Assembly (NCBI GenBank): GCA_030152265.1
Contig: JASLHQ010000067.1
Coordinates: 1-8,370 of the forward strand
Direction: 5' to 3'
From: Savagea sp.
GTDB lineage: Bacteria > Bacillota > Bacilli > Bacillales_A > Planococcaceae
DNA: 8,370 bases
The position numbers and the translations under genes were made by a program. The notes under the pieces were generated by a model. It was not told the origin of the DNA and did no database searches. It saw only the letters and a list, made by a program, of their open reading frames with translations. Position 1 is the stretch's first letter; each line of letters opens with the position of its first letter. This document shows positions 1 to 6,230 of the stretch, in pieces.

Positions 1-348
1 GACGCTCGGCAACAGTAAAAAAATGAGTCCGAAAATGAACAGTGCGAGCGCAATGGAAATGTATAGTCCTTGTTGCACGAGCGGTCGAATGTTTTGTTTT
101 TTGCGCGCTCCGTACTCATGGGCAATCAACGGTGTCAGTCCAGACAAAATACCCGCGAGCCCTGTATAGATCGGCATCCATAATGAAGAACCGACCGACA
201 CGCCGCCTAAATGGGCGGTATCGTATCGTCCAGTCATAACGATATCGAAAAAAGTCATTAAATAAAGCGCAATTTGAGTCATTAAAATCGGCCCAATTAT
301 GCGCATGAGGCGATTCGATTTTTCACGAATCGGAATCGTTGTATTCAT
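1..348 (-). CDS. MATE-family multidrug/cation antiporter, N-terminal part (cut by window edge)
   Basis: Reading the minus strand from ATG at 348-346 gives 116 residues with no stop before the window edge, so only about the first quarter of a protein of usual length near 450 residues is present. Three hydrophobic stretches are visible, at about residues 15-36, 45-72 and 88-115. The stretch LGGVSVGSSLWMPIYTGL followed by GILSGLTPLIAHEYGARKK matches the TM2/loop region typical of NorM/MATE transporters, which expel drugs or cationic compounds in exchange for Na+ or H+ across the cytoplasmic membrane. The start is supported by an AAGGAG ribosome binding site about 9 bases upstream on the minus strand. 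It is transcribed divergently from murG. As I recall, B. subtilis has a MATE gene (yojI) in its yoj/odhAB region, which would fit. The substrate cannot be inferred. Confidence 0.88.
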   Translation of the reverse strand, partial: MNTTIPIREKSNRLMRIIGPILMTQIALYLMTFFDIVMTGRYDTAHLGGVSVGSSLWMPIYTGLAGILSGLTPLIAHEYGARKKQNIRPLVQQGLYISIALALFIFGLIFLLLPSV

Positions 349-377
349 TTTAAAAAACTCCTTCACCCAAAAATTAC

Positions 378-408
378 TTCCATTGTAGCACGAAACTTCT
401 GTTATAAT
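378..408 (+). promoter_or_regulatory. Promoter for murG (extended -10)
   Basis: TGTTATAAT at 400-408 is a perfect TATAAT with an extended -10 TG motif. The -35 is weak (TTCCAT or TCCATT at 378-384, spacer 18-19). Transcription would start near 414-416. An upstream in-frame ATG at 414 would therefore be at or before the RNA 5' end, which favours the ATG at 450 as the murG start. Confidence 0.6.
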
Positions 409-410
409 GG
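382..410 (-). promoter_or_regulatory. Promoter for the MATE gene (extended -10)
   Basis: On the minus strand the sequence TGCTACAAT forms an extended -10 (TGn followed by TACAAT, the hexamer at 387-382). It would start transcription near 375, about 27 bases before the ATG. No good -35 is visible (a CCATTA-like hexamer lies at the right distance), which is common for extended -10 promoters. It overlaps the murG promoter on the other strand. Confidence 0.5.
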
Positions 411-436
411 CAGATGGTAGAAAAGAAAGAAAGAAA

Positions 437-442
437 AGAGGA
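437..442 (+). promoter_or_regulatory. Ribosome binding site deciding the murG start
   Basis: AGAGGA lies 7 bases before ATG 450. The alternative in-frame ATG at 414 has no Shine-Dalgarno sequence in front of it and would add a charged 12-residue tail (MVEKKERKEECT) before the conserved N-terminal strand, so 450 is the chosen start. Confidence 0.7.
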
Positions 443-449
443 ATGTACG

Positions 450-1523
450 ATGAGTCGTCCGACAATCGTTTTAACAGGTGGTGGCACAGCGGGGCACGTT
501 TCCGTGAACGAAGCGCTCCTGCCAGAACTGCGCCGCCGTGGATACGACATTCATTATATCGGCTCGTATGAAGGCATTGAAAAAGATATTATGAGCCAAT
601 ATGAATTTGTCACTTATCATGCGATTTCAAGTGGAAAATTGCGTCGCTACATGTCAGCGAAAAATTTCACCGACCCGTTCCGCGTATTAAATGGTGTACG
701 TCAAGCATCTCGTCTGCTGAAAAAGATCAAGCCGAGCGTCATCTTTTCAAAAGGTGGATTCGTCAGTGTGCCTGTCGCGCTCGCTGCGAAACGTCGCAAC
801 ATCCCGGTCGTCGCGCATGAATCAGACGTCACGCCTGGCCTTGCGAATAAAATTGCGCTGCCGTTTGCGAAAAAGATTTTCACCGTGTTTGAAGAGACGT
901 TGCAACACGTCCCGGAGAATAAATCAGCGCATATCGGTCCGATCATTCGCCAAGAGTTATTTGAAGGTGAACGTGAACGCGGATTAGCATTGACGAAATT
1001 TGCGGGAGACAAACCGGTGTTAATCGTCATGGGAGGCAGTCAAGGTGCGCGCGTCTTAAATGAAAAAATTCGCCTCGCTTTACCTGAGCTTTTGCCAACG
1101 TACGACATCATTCACCTTTGTGGGAAGGGGAATATTGACCGTACATTAGATGAGCAAAAAGGGTATCGTCAATACGAATATGTCATGCAGGAACTACCTG
1201 ATTTACTCGCCGCTTCCGATTACGCAATCAGCCGAGCAGGTTCCAATGCGATATTCGAACTTCTCGCTTTATCGATTCCGATGTTACTCGTGCCACTATC
1301 AGCGGAGCAAAGTCGCGGCGATCAATTGCTCAATGCGAATTTATTTAAACAGCTTGAAATCGCAAAAGTGATACAAGAAGAACAGTTTGAACAGTGCGAC
1401 GTCGTGCGTGAGATAGGGCTTTTTGTAGCGGAAGCACCAGCGATGAAAGAGAAGATGGAGACGATGTCGAGCGTAAAAACAGCCACTCAAGTCGTTGATT
1501 TAATACTTTCTAACGCAAAATAA
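450..1523 (+). CDS. murG: MurG: undecaprenyl-PP-MurNAc-pentapeptide N-acetylglucosaminyltransferase (lipid II synthase), type 2
   Basis: MurG transfers GlcNAc from UDP-GlcNAc to lipid I to make lipid II on the inner face of the cytoplasmic membrane, the last intracellular step of peptidoglycan synthesis. The 357-residue product is normal length and has the two-domain GT-B layout. The N-terminal glycine loop is TGGGTAGHV at residues 9-17 with the conserved His16, and FSKGGFVSVPV and HESDVTPGLANKIAL belong to the acceptor domain. The C-terminal donor domain shows MGGSQGA at 194-200, ISRAGSNAIFE ending at Glu270, and SRGDQLLNA with Gln292 for UDP-GlcNAc binding. The wording (IGSYEGIEKDI, GYRQYEYV, SRGDQ) resembles the second MurG (MurG2) of the B. 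cereus group more than classical MurG, whose loop reads GGTGGH. It is not flanked by mraY, murD or ftsW, so this copy is outside the division/cell-wall cluster. No clear terminator follows it. Confidence 0.93.
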   Translation: MSRPTIVLTGGGTAGHVSVNEALLPELRRRGYDIHYIGSYEGIEKDIMSQYEFVTYHAISSGKLRRYMSAKNFTDPFRVLNGVRQASRLLKKIKPSVIFSKGGFVSVPVALAAKRRNIPVVAHESDVTPGLANKIALPFAKKIFTVFEETLQHVPENKSAHIGPIIRQELFEGERERGLALTKFAGDKPVLIVMGGSQGARVLNEKIRLALPELLPTYDIIHLCGKGNIDRTLDEQKGYRQYEYVMQELPDLLAASDYAISRAGSNAIFELLALSIPMLLVPLSAEQSRGDQLLNANLFKQLEIAKVIQEEQFEQCDVVREIGLFVAEAPAMKEKMETMSSVKTATQVVDLILSNAK

Positions 1524-1551
1524 CTGTTTCATGTATTGTTTGAAGGAAAAG

Positions 1552-1581
1552 TGAAGTCCGGGAGCGTTTGAACAACTTCAA
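1552..1581 (+). repeat. Competing small inverted repeats downstream of murG
   Basis: TGAAGT (1552-1557) is complementary to ACTTCA (1575-1580), while TTGAA (1568-1572) can instead pair with TTCAA (1577-1581) across a 4-base loop; the two pairings exclude each other. A third possible partner is TTGAAG at 1540-1545. GTTTGAA occurs twice, at 1538-1544 and 1566-1572. No U-run follows, so it is not a standard terminator of murG. Its role is unknown and short repeats like these can arise by chance. Confidence 0.3.
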
Positions 1582-1587
1582 TTGTGA

Positions 1588-1615
1588 GGAAAGAACTTAG
1601 TGCGAAACACTTTCC
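1588..1615. repeat. Inverted repeats just upstream of the odhA promoter, possible operator
   Basis: GGAAAG (1588-1593) and CTTTCC (1610-1615) form a perfect 6-bp inverted repeat with a 16-base gap. Inside it sits a tighter palindrome, AGTG-CGAAA-CACT (1599-1611). The right arms lie on or next to the -35 position of the proposed odhA promoter, where a repressor would block polymerase. No classical CcpA cre site is obvious; GAGCGTTT at 1562-1569 is only a partial match. A regulator cannot be named. Confidence 0.3.
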
Positions 1616-1639
1616 GTCCCGCCTGTTAAATGTTATTAT
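1611..1639 (+). promoter_or_regulatory. Likely odhA promoter (extended -10)
   Basis: TGTTATTAT at 1631-1639 has an extended -10 TG and a TATTAT hexamer (one mismatch to TATAAT). A weak TTTCCG -35 lies 17 bases upstream at 1611-1616. The start would be near 1646, giving a leader of about 55 bases. A second, poorer candidate -10 (TAATAT, 1654-1659) lies downstream. Confidence 0.45.
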
Positions 1640-1700
1640 AGTTATGCAGAAATTAATATAGACAACATGCTGAAAAAGCAAATGTGGAGGTCATATTACA

Positions 1701-4526
1701 ATGTCGAACAACGTTAATGCCCATCGTTCCCCTTACGATGTATTTTCGGGACCGAACCTAGGGTATGTAATGGAAATGTATGAGAATTTTAAAGAAGATC
1801 CAGAGTCAGTGAGCCCGGACATGGCAGAATTTTTCCGCTATTACGGAGCACCGGTTATGACGGGTACTACAGGTGCACATGCGCAAGCAGCAGCTGAAGT
1901 TCCAGAAGGAGATTTTGGAAAAGTATTAGCGGCGTATACGCTTATCGATGCGATTCGCAATTACGGACACTTAGCAGCGGACATTTATCCACTGAAAGAT
2001 CGCCCGCAAGATACGACACGTATTGAGTTATCTTATTACGGTTTAACTGAAGCTGATTTAGAAAAGATGCCGGCAGCACTCTTTTTACAAGAAGTGCCAG
2101 CAACAGTCGAAAACGGCTTAGACGCAGTAAACTATTTAAAATCGCTTTATACGGGTAAAATTGCTTACGAATTCGGTCATGTGATTGATGAAGAAGAACG
2201 TAAATGGTTGCTTTCTCAAGTAGAGACAAAAGCATACAAACCGACGTTTAACGCTGAAGAGAAGAAAGAATTACTCGAGCGTTTAACTAAGGTAGAAGGG
2301 TTTGAGAAATTTATCCACCGTACATTTATCGGTGCGAAACGTTTCTCAATCGAAGGATTAGATACACTTGTAACATTCCTCGAAGAACTCGTTCGTCGTT
2401 CAGAATCAGACGCAGTGAAGAAAATGCTTATCGCAATGGCGCACCGCGGTCGTTTGAACGTCTTAACACATATTTTAAACAAGCCTTACGAAATGATGTT
2501 CGCTGAATTCGCAGGCGTTCCACCAGAGCCATTTTTACCAGAAGACGGTTCACTCGAAGTGACGAGCGGATGGTACGGCGACGTTAAATACCATATGGGA
2601 GCTCTTTACAAAGGTGAAACGATGGACCGTTTCTTAGCGTACAACCCATCGCACTTAGAAGTAGCAAACCCAGTTATCGCGGGTCAAACGCGTGCAGCTC
2701 AAGAAGATACATCACAACCAGGCGCACCGACTCGCAATGAAAAAGACGCATACGCAGTTATGATTCACGGTGATGCGGCGTTCCCAGGACAAGGAGTTGT
2801 TCCGGAAACATTCAACTTCAGCCGTATCGAAGGATACCGTACAGGCGGTTCAATCCACGTGATCGCAAACAACATGATCGGATTTACGACTGAATTCTGG
2901 GATTCACGTTCGACGATGTACTCATCAGACCCTGCAAAAGGATTTGAAGTGCCTGTTATGCACGTTAACGCAGACGATCCAGAAGCGGTCATCGAATCAG
3001 CGGCACTCGCATTCGAATACCGTCAAAAATTCGGTAAAGACATCATCGTAGACTTAATCGGTTACCGCCGTTACGGTCATAACGAGATGGATGAGCCACT
3101 CGTGACGAACCCGATGATGTACCATTTAGTTCACAAGCATCCAACTGTGCGTGAATTATACGGTCAGCGCTTAGTGGAAGAAGGCGTTATGACAGCAGAA
3201 CAAGTCGAAGAACTCGACGAAAAAATCTTCAAAATGATGCAAGCAGCGAACGACCGTGTGAAAGAAGAATCGAAAGATGCGGAACCACATGTGAACGACA
3301 CACCTGCTTACGTTTTAGAAGGCATCGAGCCGAACATCGAAACAGGTGTCGAGCGCGAGCGTCTTGAGAAGATGAATGAAGAGTTGCTCACATACCCTGA
3401 AGACTTCACAGTGTTCAGCAAATTAGGACGTATTTTACAACGTCGTGAGTTACCATTCACAAATCCTGAAAAAGGTAAAATTGACTGGGCACATGCAGAG
3501 CAGTTAGCGTTCGGTTCAATGTTACAAGAAGGAAAACCTGTCCGCTTATCAGGTGAAGACGTGCAACGTGGTACATTCGCTCACCGCCACCTCGTATTAA
3601 ATGACGAGAAAACAGGTAAGCAATACACACCACTTCAGCACATTTCAGGTTCAAAAGCATCAATCGTTGCATATAACTCACCGCTTACAGAATTCGCACT
3701 TGTTGGATTTGAATGGGGTTATACGTTAGAAAATAAAAAAGGTTTAACGATTTGGGAAGCGCAATACGGTGACTTCGCAAACATGGCTCAACCGATGTTT
3801 GACCAATTCGTATCATCAAGCCTTTCAAAATGGGGACAACAGTCAGGACTCGTTCTTCTTTTACCACATGCGTATGAAGGACAAGGACCAGAGCACTCAA
3901 GTGCCCGTCTCGAGCGTTTCTTACAGTTAAGCGCTGAGAACAACTGGACAGTCGCAAACATTTCAAGTGCGGCAAACTACTTCCACGTGTTGCGCCGTCA
4001 AGCAGCGATCGTTGGAACAGAGCAAGAACGTCCACTCGTCATCATGAGCCCGAAATCATTACTTCGTCACCCACTCGTTGGAGCGGATGTAGAAGATTTA
4101 ACACAAGGTTCATTCCAGACAGTGCTTGAGCAACAAGGTACAGGACAGAACCCTGAGAAAGTCGAAAAAATCTTATTCGCAAGCGGTAAAATGGCAATTG
4201 ACTTAGCAGAACAAGTGAAAGATGGCGAAGGATTCGACCACTTACACATCGTTCGCGTAGAGCAATTGTATCCATTCCCAGAAGCGCGCATTCAAGAAAT
4301 TATCGCACGCTTCCCGAACGCGAAAAAACTCGTCTGGGTTCAAGAAGAGCCACGCAATATGGGATCATACTCATATGCATTGCCTTACTTACTCGACATT
4401 GCAGAAGGACGTACGATTGAATATGTTGGACGTATTCACCGTGCTAGCCCATCCGAAGGTGACGGTGCGAGCCATACGAAAGAGCAAAAACGCATCGTAG
4501 CAGACGCATTGAAAAAAGACGAATAA
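1701..4526 (+). CDS. odhA: 2-oxoglutarate dehydrogenase E1 component (thiamine-diphosphate dependent)
   Basis: E1o decarboxylates 2-oxoglutarate with thiamine diphosphate and passes the succinyl group to the lipoyl arm of OdhB; together with E3 they make succinyl-CoA and NADH in the cytoplasmic TCA cycle. At 941 residues it is full length for Bacilli OdhA. Residues 1-50 hold the E1o N-terminal segment (NLGYVMEMYENFKEDPESV). AHRGRLNVL starts at 247, with active-site His248; NPSHLE follows, with His318. The ThDP/Mg motif is GDAAFPGQGVVPETFN from 357 (Asp358), continuing to NNMIGFTTE at 390-398. The C-terminal transketolase-like part has LPHAYEGQGPEHSSARLERF at 721-740 and the late WVQEEPRNMGSY typical of this family. 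The start has a GTGGAGG ribosome site (1684-1690) at 10 bases. Codon use is that of a well-expressed gene (many TTC, AAC, TAC, CGT). The gene is also known as sucA. Confidence 0.97.
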   Translation: MSNNVNAHRSPYDVFSGPNLGYVMEMYENFKEDPESVSPDMAEFFRYYGAPVMTGTTGAHAQAAAEVPEGDFGKVLAAYTLIDAIRNYGHLAADIYPLKDRPQDTTRIELSYYGLTEADLEKMPAALFLQEVPATVENGLDAVNYLKSLYTGKIAYEFGHVIDEEERKWLLSQVETKAYKPTFNAEEKKELLERLTKVEGFEKFIHRTFIGAKRFSIEGLDTLVTFLEELVRRSESDAVKKMLIAMAHRGRLNVLTHILNKPYEMMFAEFAGVPPEPFLPEDGSLEVTSGWYGDVKYHMGALYKGETMDRFLAYNPSHLEVANPVIAGQTRAAQEDTSQPGAPTRNEKDAYAVMIHGDAAFPGQGVVPETFNFSRIEGYRTGGSIHVIANNMIGFTTEFWDSRSTMYSSDPAKGFEVPVMHVNADDPEAVIESAALAFEYRQKFGKDIIVDLIGYRRYGHNEMDEPLVTNPMMYHLVHKHPTVRELYGQRLVEEGVMTAEQVEELDEKIFKMMQAANDRVKEESKDAEPHVNDTPAYVLEGIEPNIETGVERERLEKMNEELLTYPEDFTVFSKLGRILQRRELPFTNPEKGKIDWAHAEQLAFGSMLQEGKPVRLSGEDVQRGTFAHRHLVLNDEKTGKQYTPLQHISGSKASIVAYNSPLTEFALVGFEWGYTLENKKGLTIWEAQYGDFANMAQPMFDQFVSSSLSKWGQQSGLVLLLPHAYEGQGPEHSSARLERFLQLSAENNWTVANISSAANYFHVLRRQAAIVGTEQERPLVIMSPKSLLRHPLVGADVEDLTQGSFQTVLEQQGTGQNPEKVEKILFASGKMAIDLAEQVKDGEGFDHLHIVRVEQLYPFPEARIQEIIARFPNAKKLVWVQEEPRNMGSYSYALPYLLDIAEGRTIEYVGRIHRASPSEGDGASHTKEQKRIVADALKKDE

Positions 4527-4547
4527 ACTTTTGTAGCATATAGACAA

Positions 4548-4578
4548 TCCCATCTTAATGTTTTACATTGAGATGGGG
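4548..4578 (+). other. Strong hairpin between odhA and odhB, without U-run
   Basis: Bases 4548-4560 pair with 4566-4578 in a 13-bp stem (two G-U pairs included) closed by a TTTTA loop. The sequence after it is GACTATTCC, not a T-tract, so it is not a standard intrinsic terminator. Sitting 21 bases after the odhA stop, it could protect the odhA mRNA 3' end, mark a processing site or lower odhB expression relative to odhA. A smaller stem, TGCC-TGAA-GGCA (4605-4616), lies just before the odhB ribosome site. Confidence 0.7.
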
Positions 4579-4626
4579 ACTATTCCAAATAGAAGCAGTA
4601 CTATTGCCTGAAGGCACAACTTACTT

Positions 4627-4633
4627 GAGGAGG
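4627..4633 (+). promoter_or_regulatory. Ribosome binding site deciding the GTG start of odhB
   Basis: GAGGAGG, a near-perfect Shine-Dalgarno sequence, lies 8 bases before GTG 4642. The protein then begins with AEIIVPEL, the usual first strand of an E2o lipoyl domain, so the GTG start is well supported even though no ATG is available there. Confidence 0.85.
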
Positions 4634-4641
4634 AATTTATT

Positions 4642-5856
4642 GTGGCAGAAATTATTGTACCTGAATTAGCGGAATCGATTACGGAAGGAACGATCGCATC
4701 TTGGTTAAAACAACCAGGTGACCACGTTGAAAAAGGTGAAAACATCGTTGAGATTGAAACGGATAAAGTAAACGTTGAAATCCCTTCTGAAGAAGCTGGA
4801 ATCGTTCAAGAACTTCTTTTCGAAGAAGGCGACACAGTTGAAATCGGAGCGGTAATCGCAATCGTTGGAGAAGGTGGCGCAGCGCCAGCACCGAAAGCTG
4901 AAGCAGCACCAGCGAAAGAAGAAGCGGCAGCACCTGCACCAGCAGCACAAGCTGAAGAAACAACTTCAACAACAGACCGTACAATTGCTAGCCCAGCAGC
5001 ACGTAAATTAGCACGTGAAAAAGGCATCGACCTTGCAGAAGTATCACCAGTAGATCCAATGGGTCGCGTTCGTGCACAAGATGTTGCAGCACATGCGCAA
5101 GCACCGAAAGCAGCACCAGCTCCAGCGGCGGCAGCGCCAGCAACACAAGCAGACGACGGACGCATCACACGTGAGCGCATGACACGTCGCCGTCAAACAA
5201 TCGCAAAACGTTTACTCGAAGTAAGCCAATCAACAGCAATGCTTACAACGTTCAACGAAATCGATATGTCAGCGATGATGGATCTTCGTAAACGTAAAAA
5301 AGACGAATTCGAACAAAAATACGGCGTGCGTTTAGGCTTCATGTCATTCTTCACGAAAGCAGTCGTAGCAGCACTTAAAAAATACCCATACGTGAACTCA
5401 GAAATCGATGGCGACGAAATTTTACTCAAAAACTTCTATGACATCGGAATTGCAGTTTCAACTGAAGGTGGACTCGTTGTACCGAACGTGAAAGACGCAG
5501 ACCGCAAAAACTTTGCTGAAATCGAAGGTACAATTGCAGAACTCGCAGCGAAAGCACGCGACAATAAATTAACACTTGCAGATATGACAGGTGGATCATT
5601 CACAATTACAAACGGTGGAGTATTCGGTTCACTCTTCTCTACACCAATCATTAACGGTACACAAGTAGCGATCCTCGGTATGCATACAATTAAAATGCGC
5701 CCAATCGCTGTAGGTGACAAAATCGAATTACGTCCAATGATGTACGTGGCACTTTCATATGACCACCGCGTCATCGACGGAAAAGATTCTGTCGGATTCT
5801 TGAAAATGGTGAAAGAATTAATCGAAAACCCAGAAGATTTACTTTTAGGTTCATAA
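4642..5856 (+). CDS. odhB: 2-oxoglutarate dehydrogenase E2 component (dihydrolipoyl succinyltransferase)
   Basis: E2o forms the core of the 2-oxoglutarate dehydrogenase complex and transfers the succinyl group from its lipoyl arm to CoA. The 404 residues show the full domain order. The lipoyl domain (about 1-77) has the lipoylation site EIETDKVNVE at Lys42. An Ala/Pro-rich flexible linker follows (about 80-110), then the peripheral subunit-binding domain (about 114-152, IASPAARKLAREKGIDL ... GRVRAQDV), which holds E1/E3. A second Ala/Pro linker leads to the catalytic acyltransferase domain (about 170-404), with SYDHRVIDGKD carrying the catalytic His375 and Asp379. E2o rather than E2p identity rests on the single lipoyl domain and the position behind odhA. 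It starts with GTG and has no strong promoter of its own in the 115-bp spacer, so co-transcription with odhA is likely. It is also known as sucB. Confidence 0.96.
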   Translation: MAEIIVPELAESITEGTIASWLKQPGDHVEKGENIVEIETDKVNVEIPSEEAGIVQELLFEEGDTVEIGAVIAIVGEGGAAPAPKAEAAPAKEEAAAPAPAAQAEETTSTTDRTIASPAARKLAREKGIDLAEVSPVDPMGRVRAQDVAAHAQAPKAAPAPAAAAPATQADDGRITRERMTRRRQTIAKRLLEVSQSTAMLTTFNEIDMSAMMDLRKRKKDEFEQKYGVRLGFMSFFTKAVVAALKKYPYVNSEIDGDEILLKNFYDIGIAVSTEGGLVVPNVKDADRKNFAEIEGTIAELAAKARDNKLTLADMTGGSFTITNGGVFGSLFSTPIINGTQVAILGMHTIKMRPIAVGDKIELRPMMYVALSYDHRVIDGKDSVGFLKMVKELIENPEDLLLGS

Positions 5857-5870
5857 GATTACTCAACCGG

Positions 5871-5899
5871 ATCGACCCGAAGTTTCGGGTCGATTTTTT
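5871..5899 (+). terminator. Intrinsic terminator of odhAB
   Basis: A perfect 10-bp stem, ATCGACCCGA (5871-5880) with TCGGGTCGAT (5885-5894), AGTT loop, runs directly into a six-T tract (5894-5899). It lies 14 bases after the odhB stop and ends the operon. Confidence 0.93.
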
Positions 5900-5917
5900 G
5901 TATAAGGAGGAACGACA

Positions 5918-6118
5918 ATGGAAGTATTTAAAACGTGGGAAACGAACCCAACGATTAAAACGGTAACGTGCACGCATACGGATGCTGCAAAATTTACCGT
6001 AGCGGACAAATTAACAGTCGGCAAACAGTACGAAGTGAAAAACGAAACAGAAGAATTTATTTTTGTCATCGACAATAGCGGTAAAGTTGGCGGCTACTAT
6101 AAAACATACTTCGAATAA
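5918..6118 (+). CDS. Small conserved Bacilli protein of unknown function (DUF6501-like)
   Basis: A 66-residue soluble protein with no signal peptide or membrane segment. The sequence, with KTWETNPTIKTVTCTHTDAAKF, VGKQYEVKNETEEF and the ending IDNSGKVGGYYKTYFE, matches what I recall of the DUF6501 family in Bacillaceae and relatives, whose function is unknown. The alternation of charged and hydrophobic residues and the central KxYxVKNETEEFIFVIDN suggest a small beta-rich fold. The start has a strong AAGGAGG site (5904-5910) 7 bases before the ATG. The gene begins only 18 bases after the T-run of the odhAB terminator, and no convincing promoter fits in between, so it may depend on read-through or on a promoter inside the end of odhB. 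It has its own terminator. Confidence that it is a real gene is high; the family name is from memory. Confidence 0.85.
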   Translation: MEVFKTWETNPTIKTVTCTHTDAAKFTVADKLTVGKQYEVKNETEEFIFVIDNSGKVGGYYKTYFE

Positions 6119-6123
6119 ACGAC

Positions 6124-6157
6124 AAAACTTGTGTCTCTTAGGAGCGCAAGTTTTTTT
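6124..6157 (+). terminator. Intrinsic terminator after the DUF6501-like gene
   Basis: AAAACTTG (6124-6131) pairs with CAAGTTTT (6147-6154), and the pairing can extend inward by a few bases. The right arm merges with a seven-T run (6151-6157). It begins 6 bases after the stop codon. The A-run on the left arm means it could also work in the opposite direction. Confidence 0.85.
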
Positions 6158-6172
6158 GTCCGCCAAAACTCG

Positions 6173-6207
6173 TTTACATGTCGTTTCTTCTTGCGTTATA
6201 TTATAAT
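6173..6207 (+). promoter_or_regulatory. Promoter of the downstream three-gene operon
   Basis: A TTTACA -35 (6173-6178) is followed after 18 bases by TATATT (6197-6202). An overlapping perfect TATAAT lies at 6202-6207 but has only weak -35 matches at the right distance. Either -10 gives a start about 15-25 bases before ATG 6231. The position right behind a terminator marks a new transcription unit. Confidence 0.65.
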
Positions 6208-6230
6208 GAATGAAGGAAGGATGAACGACG

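Noticed and set aside
42..239. 65-codon plus-strand open frame at the left edge
   Set aside because: It is antisense to the MATE gene, has no ribosome binding site and no recognisable protein character.
414..449. Upstream in-frame ATG that would extend MurG by 12 residues
   Set aside because: It lies at the expected transcription start, has no Shine-Dalgarno sequence, and adds a charged tail before the conserved first strand; ATG 450 has a good site.
1562..1575. CcpA cre-like site upstream of odhA
   Set aside because: Only the core GAGCGTTT fits; the flanks depart from the consensus at several key positions.
3685..4291. Minus-strand open frames opposite the end of odhA
   Set aside because: These are shadow frames created by the codon bias of odhA; no start signals or family resemblance.
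4548..4578. Reading the odhA-odhB hairpin as an intrinsic terminator
   Set aside because: No T-run follows on either strand.
4562..4604. Possible separate odhB promoter (TTTACA at 4562-4567, TACTAT at 4599-4604)
   Set aside because: The spacing is far from 17 bases and the -35-like sequence is part of the hairpin loop and stem.
4855..5165. Repeated Ala/Pro-coding triplets as a tandem repeat or CRISPR-like array
   Set aside because: They encode the flexible interdomain linkers normal for E2 acyltransferases and have no regular period.
4679..5180. Long minus-strand open frames opposite odhB, one rich in Ala and Gly
   Set aside because: Their composition is the antisense image of the Ala/Pro linkers and biased codons of odhB; no ribosome sites or promoters support them.
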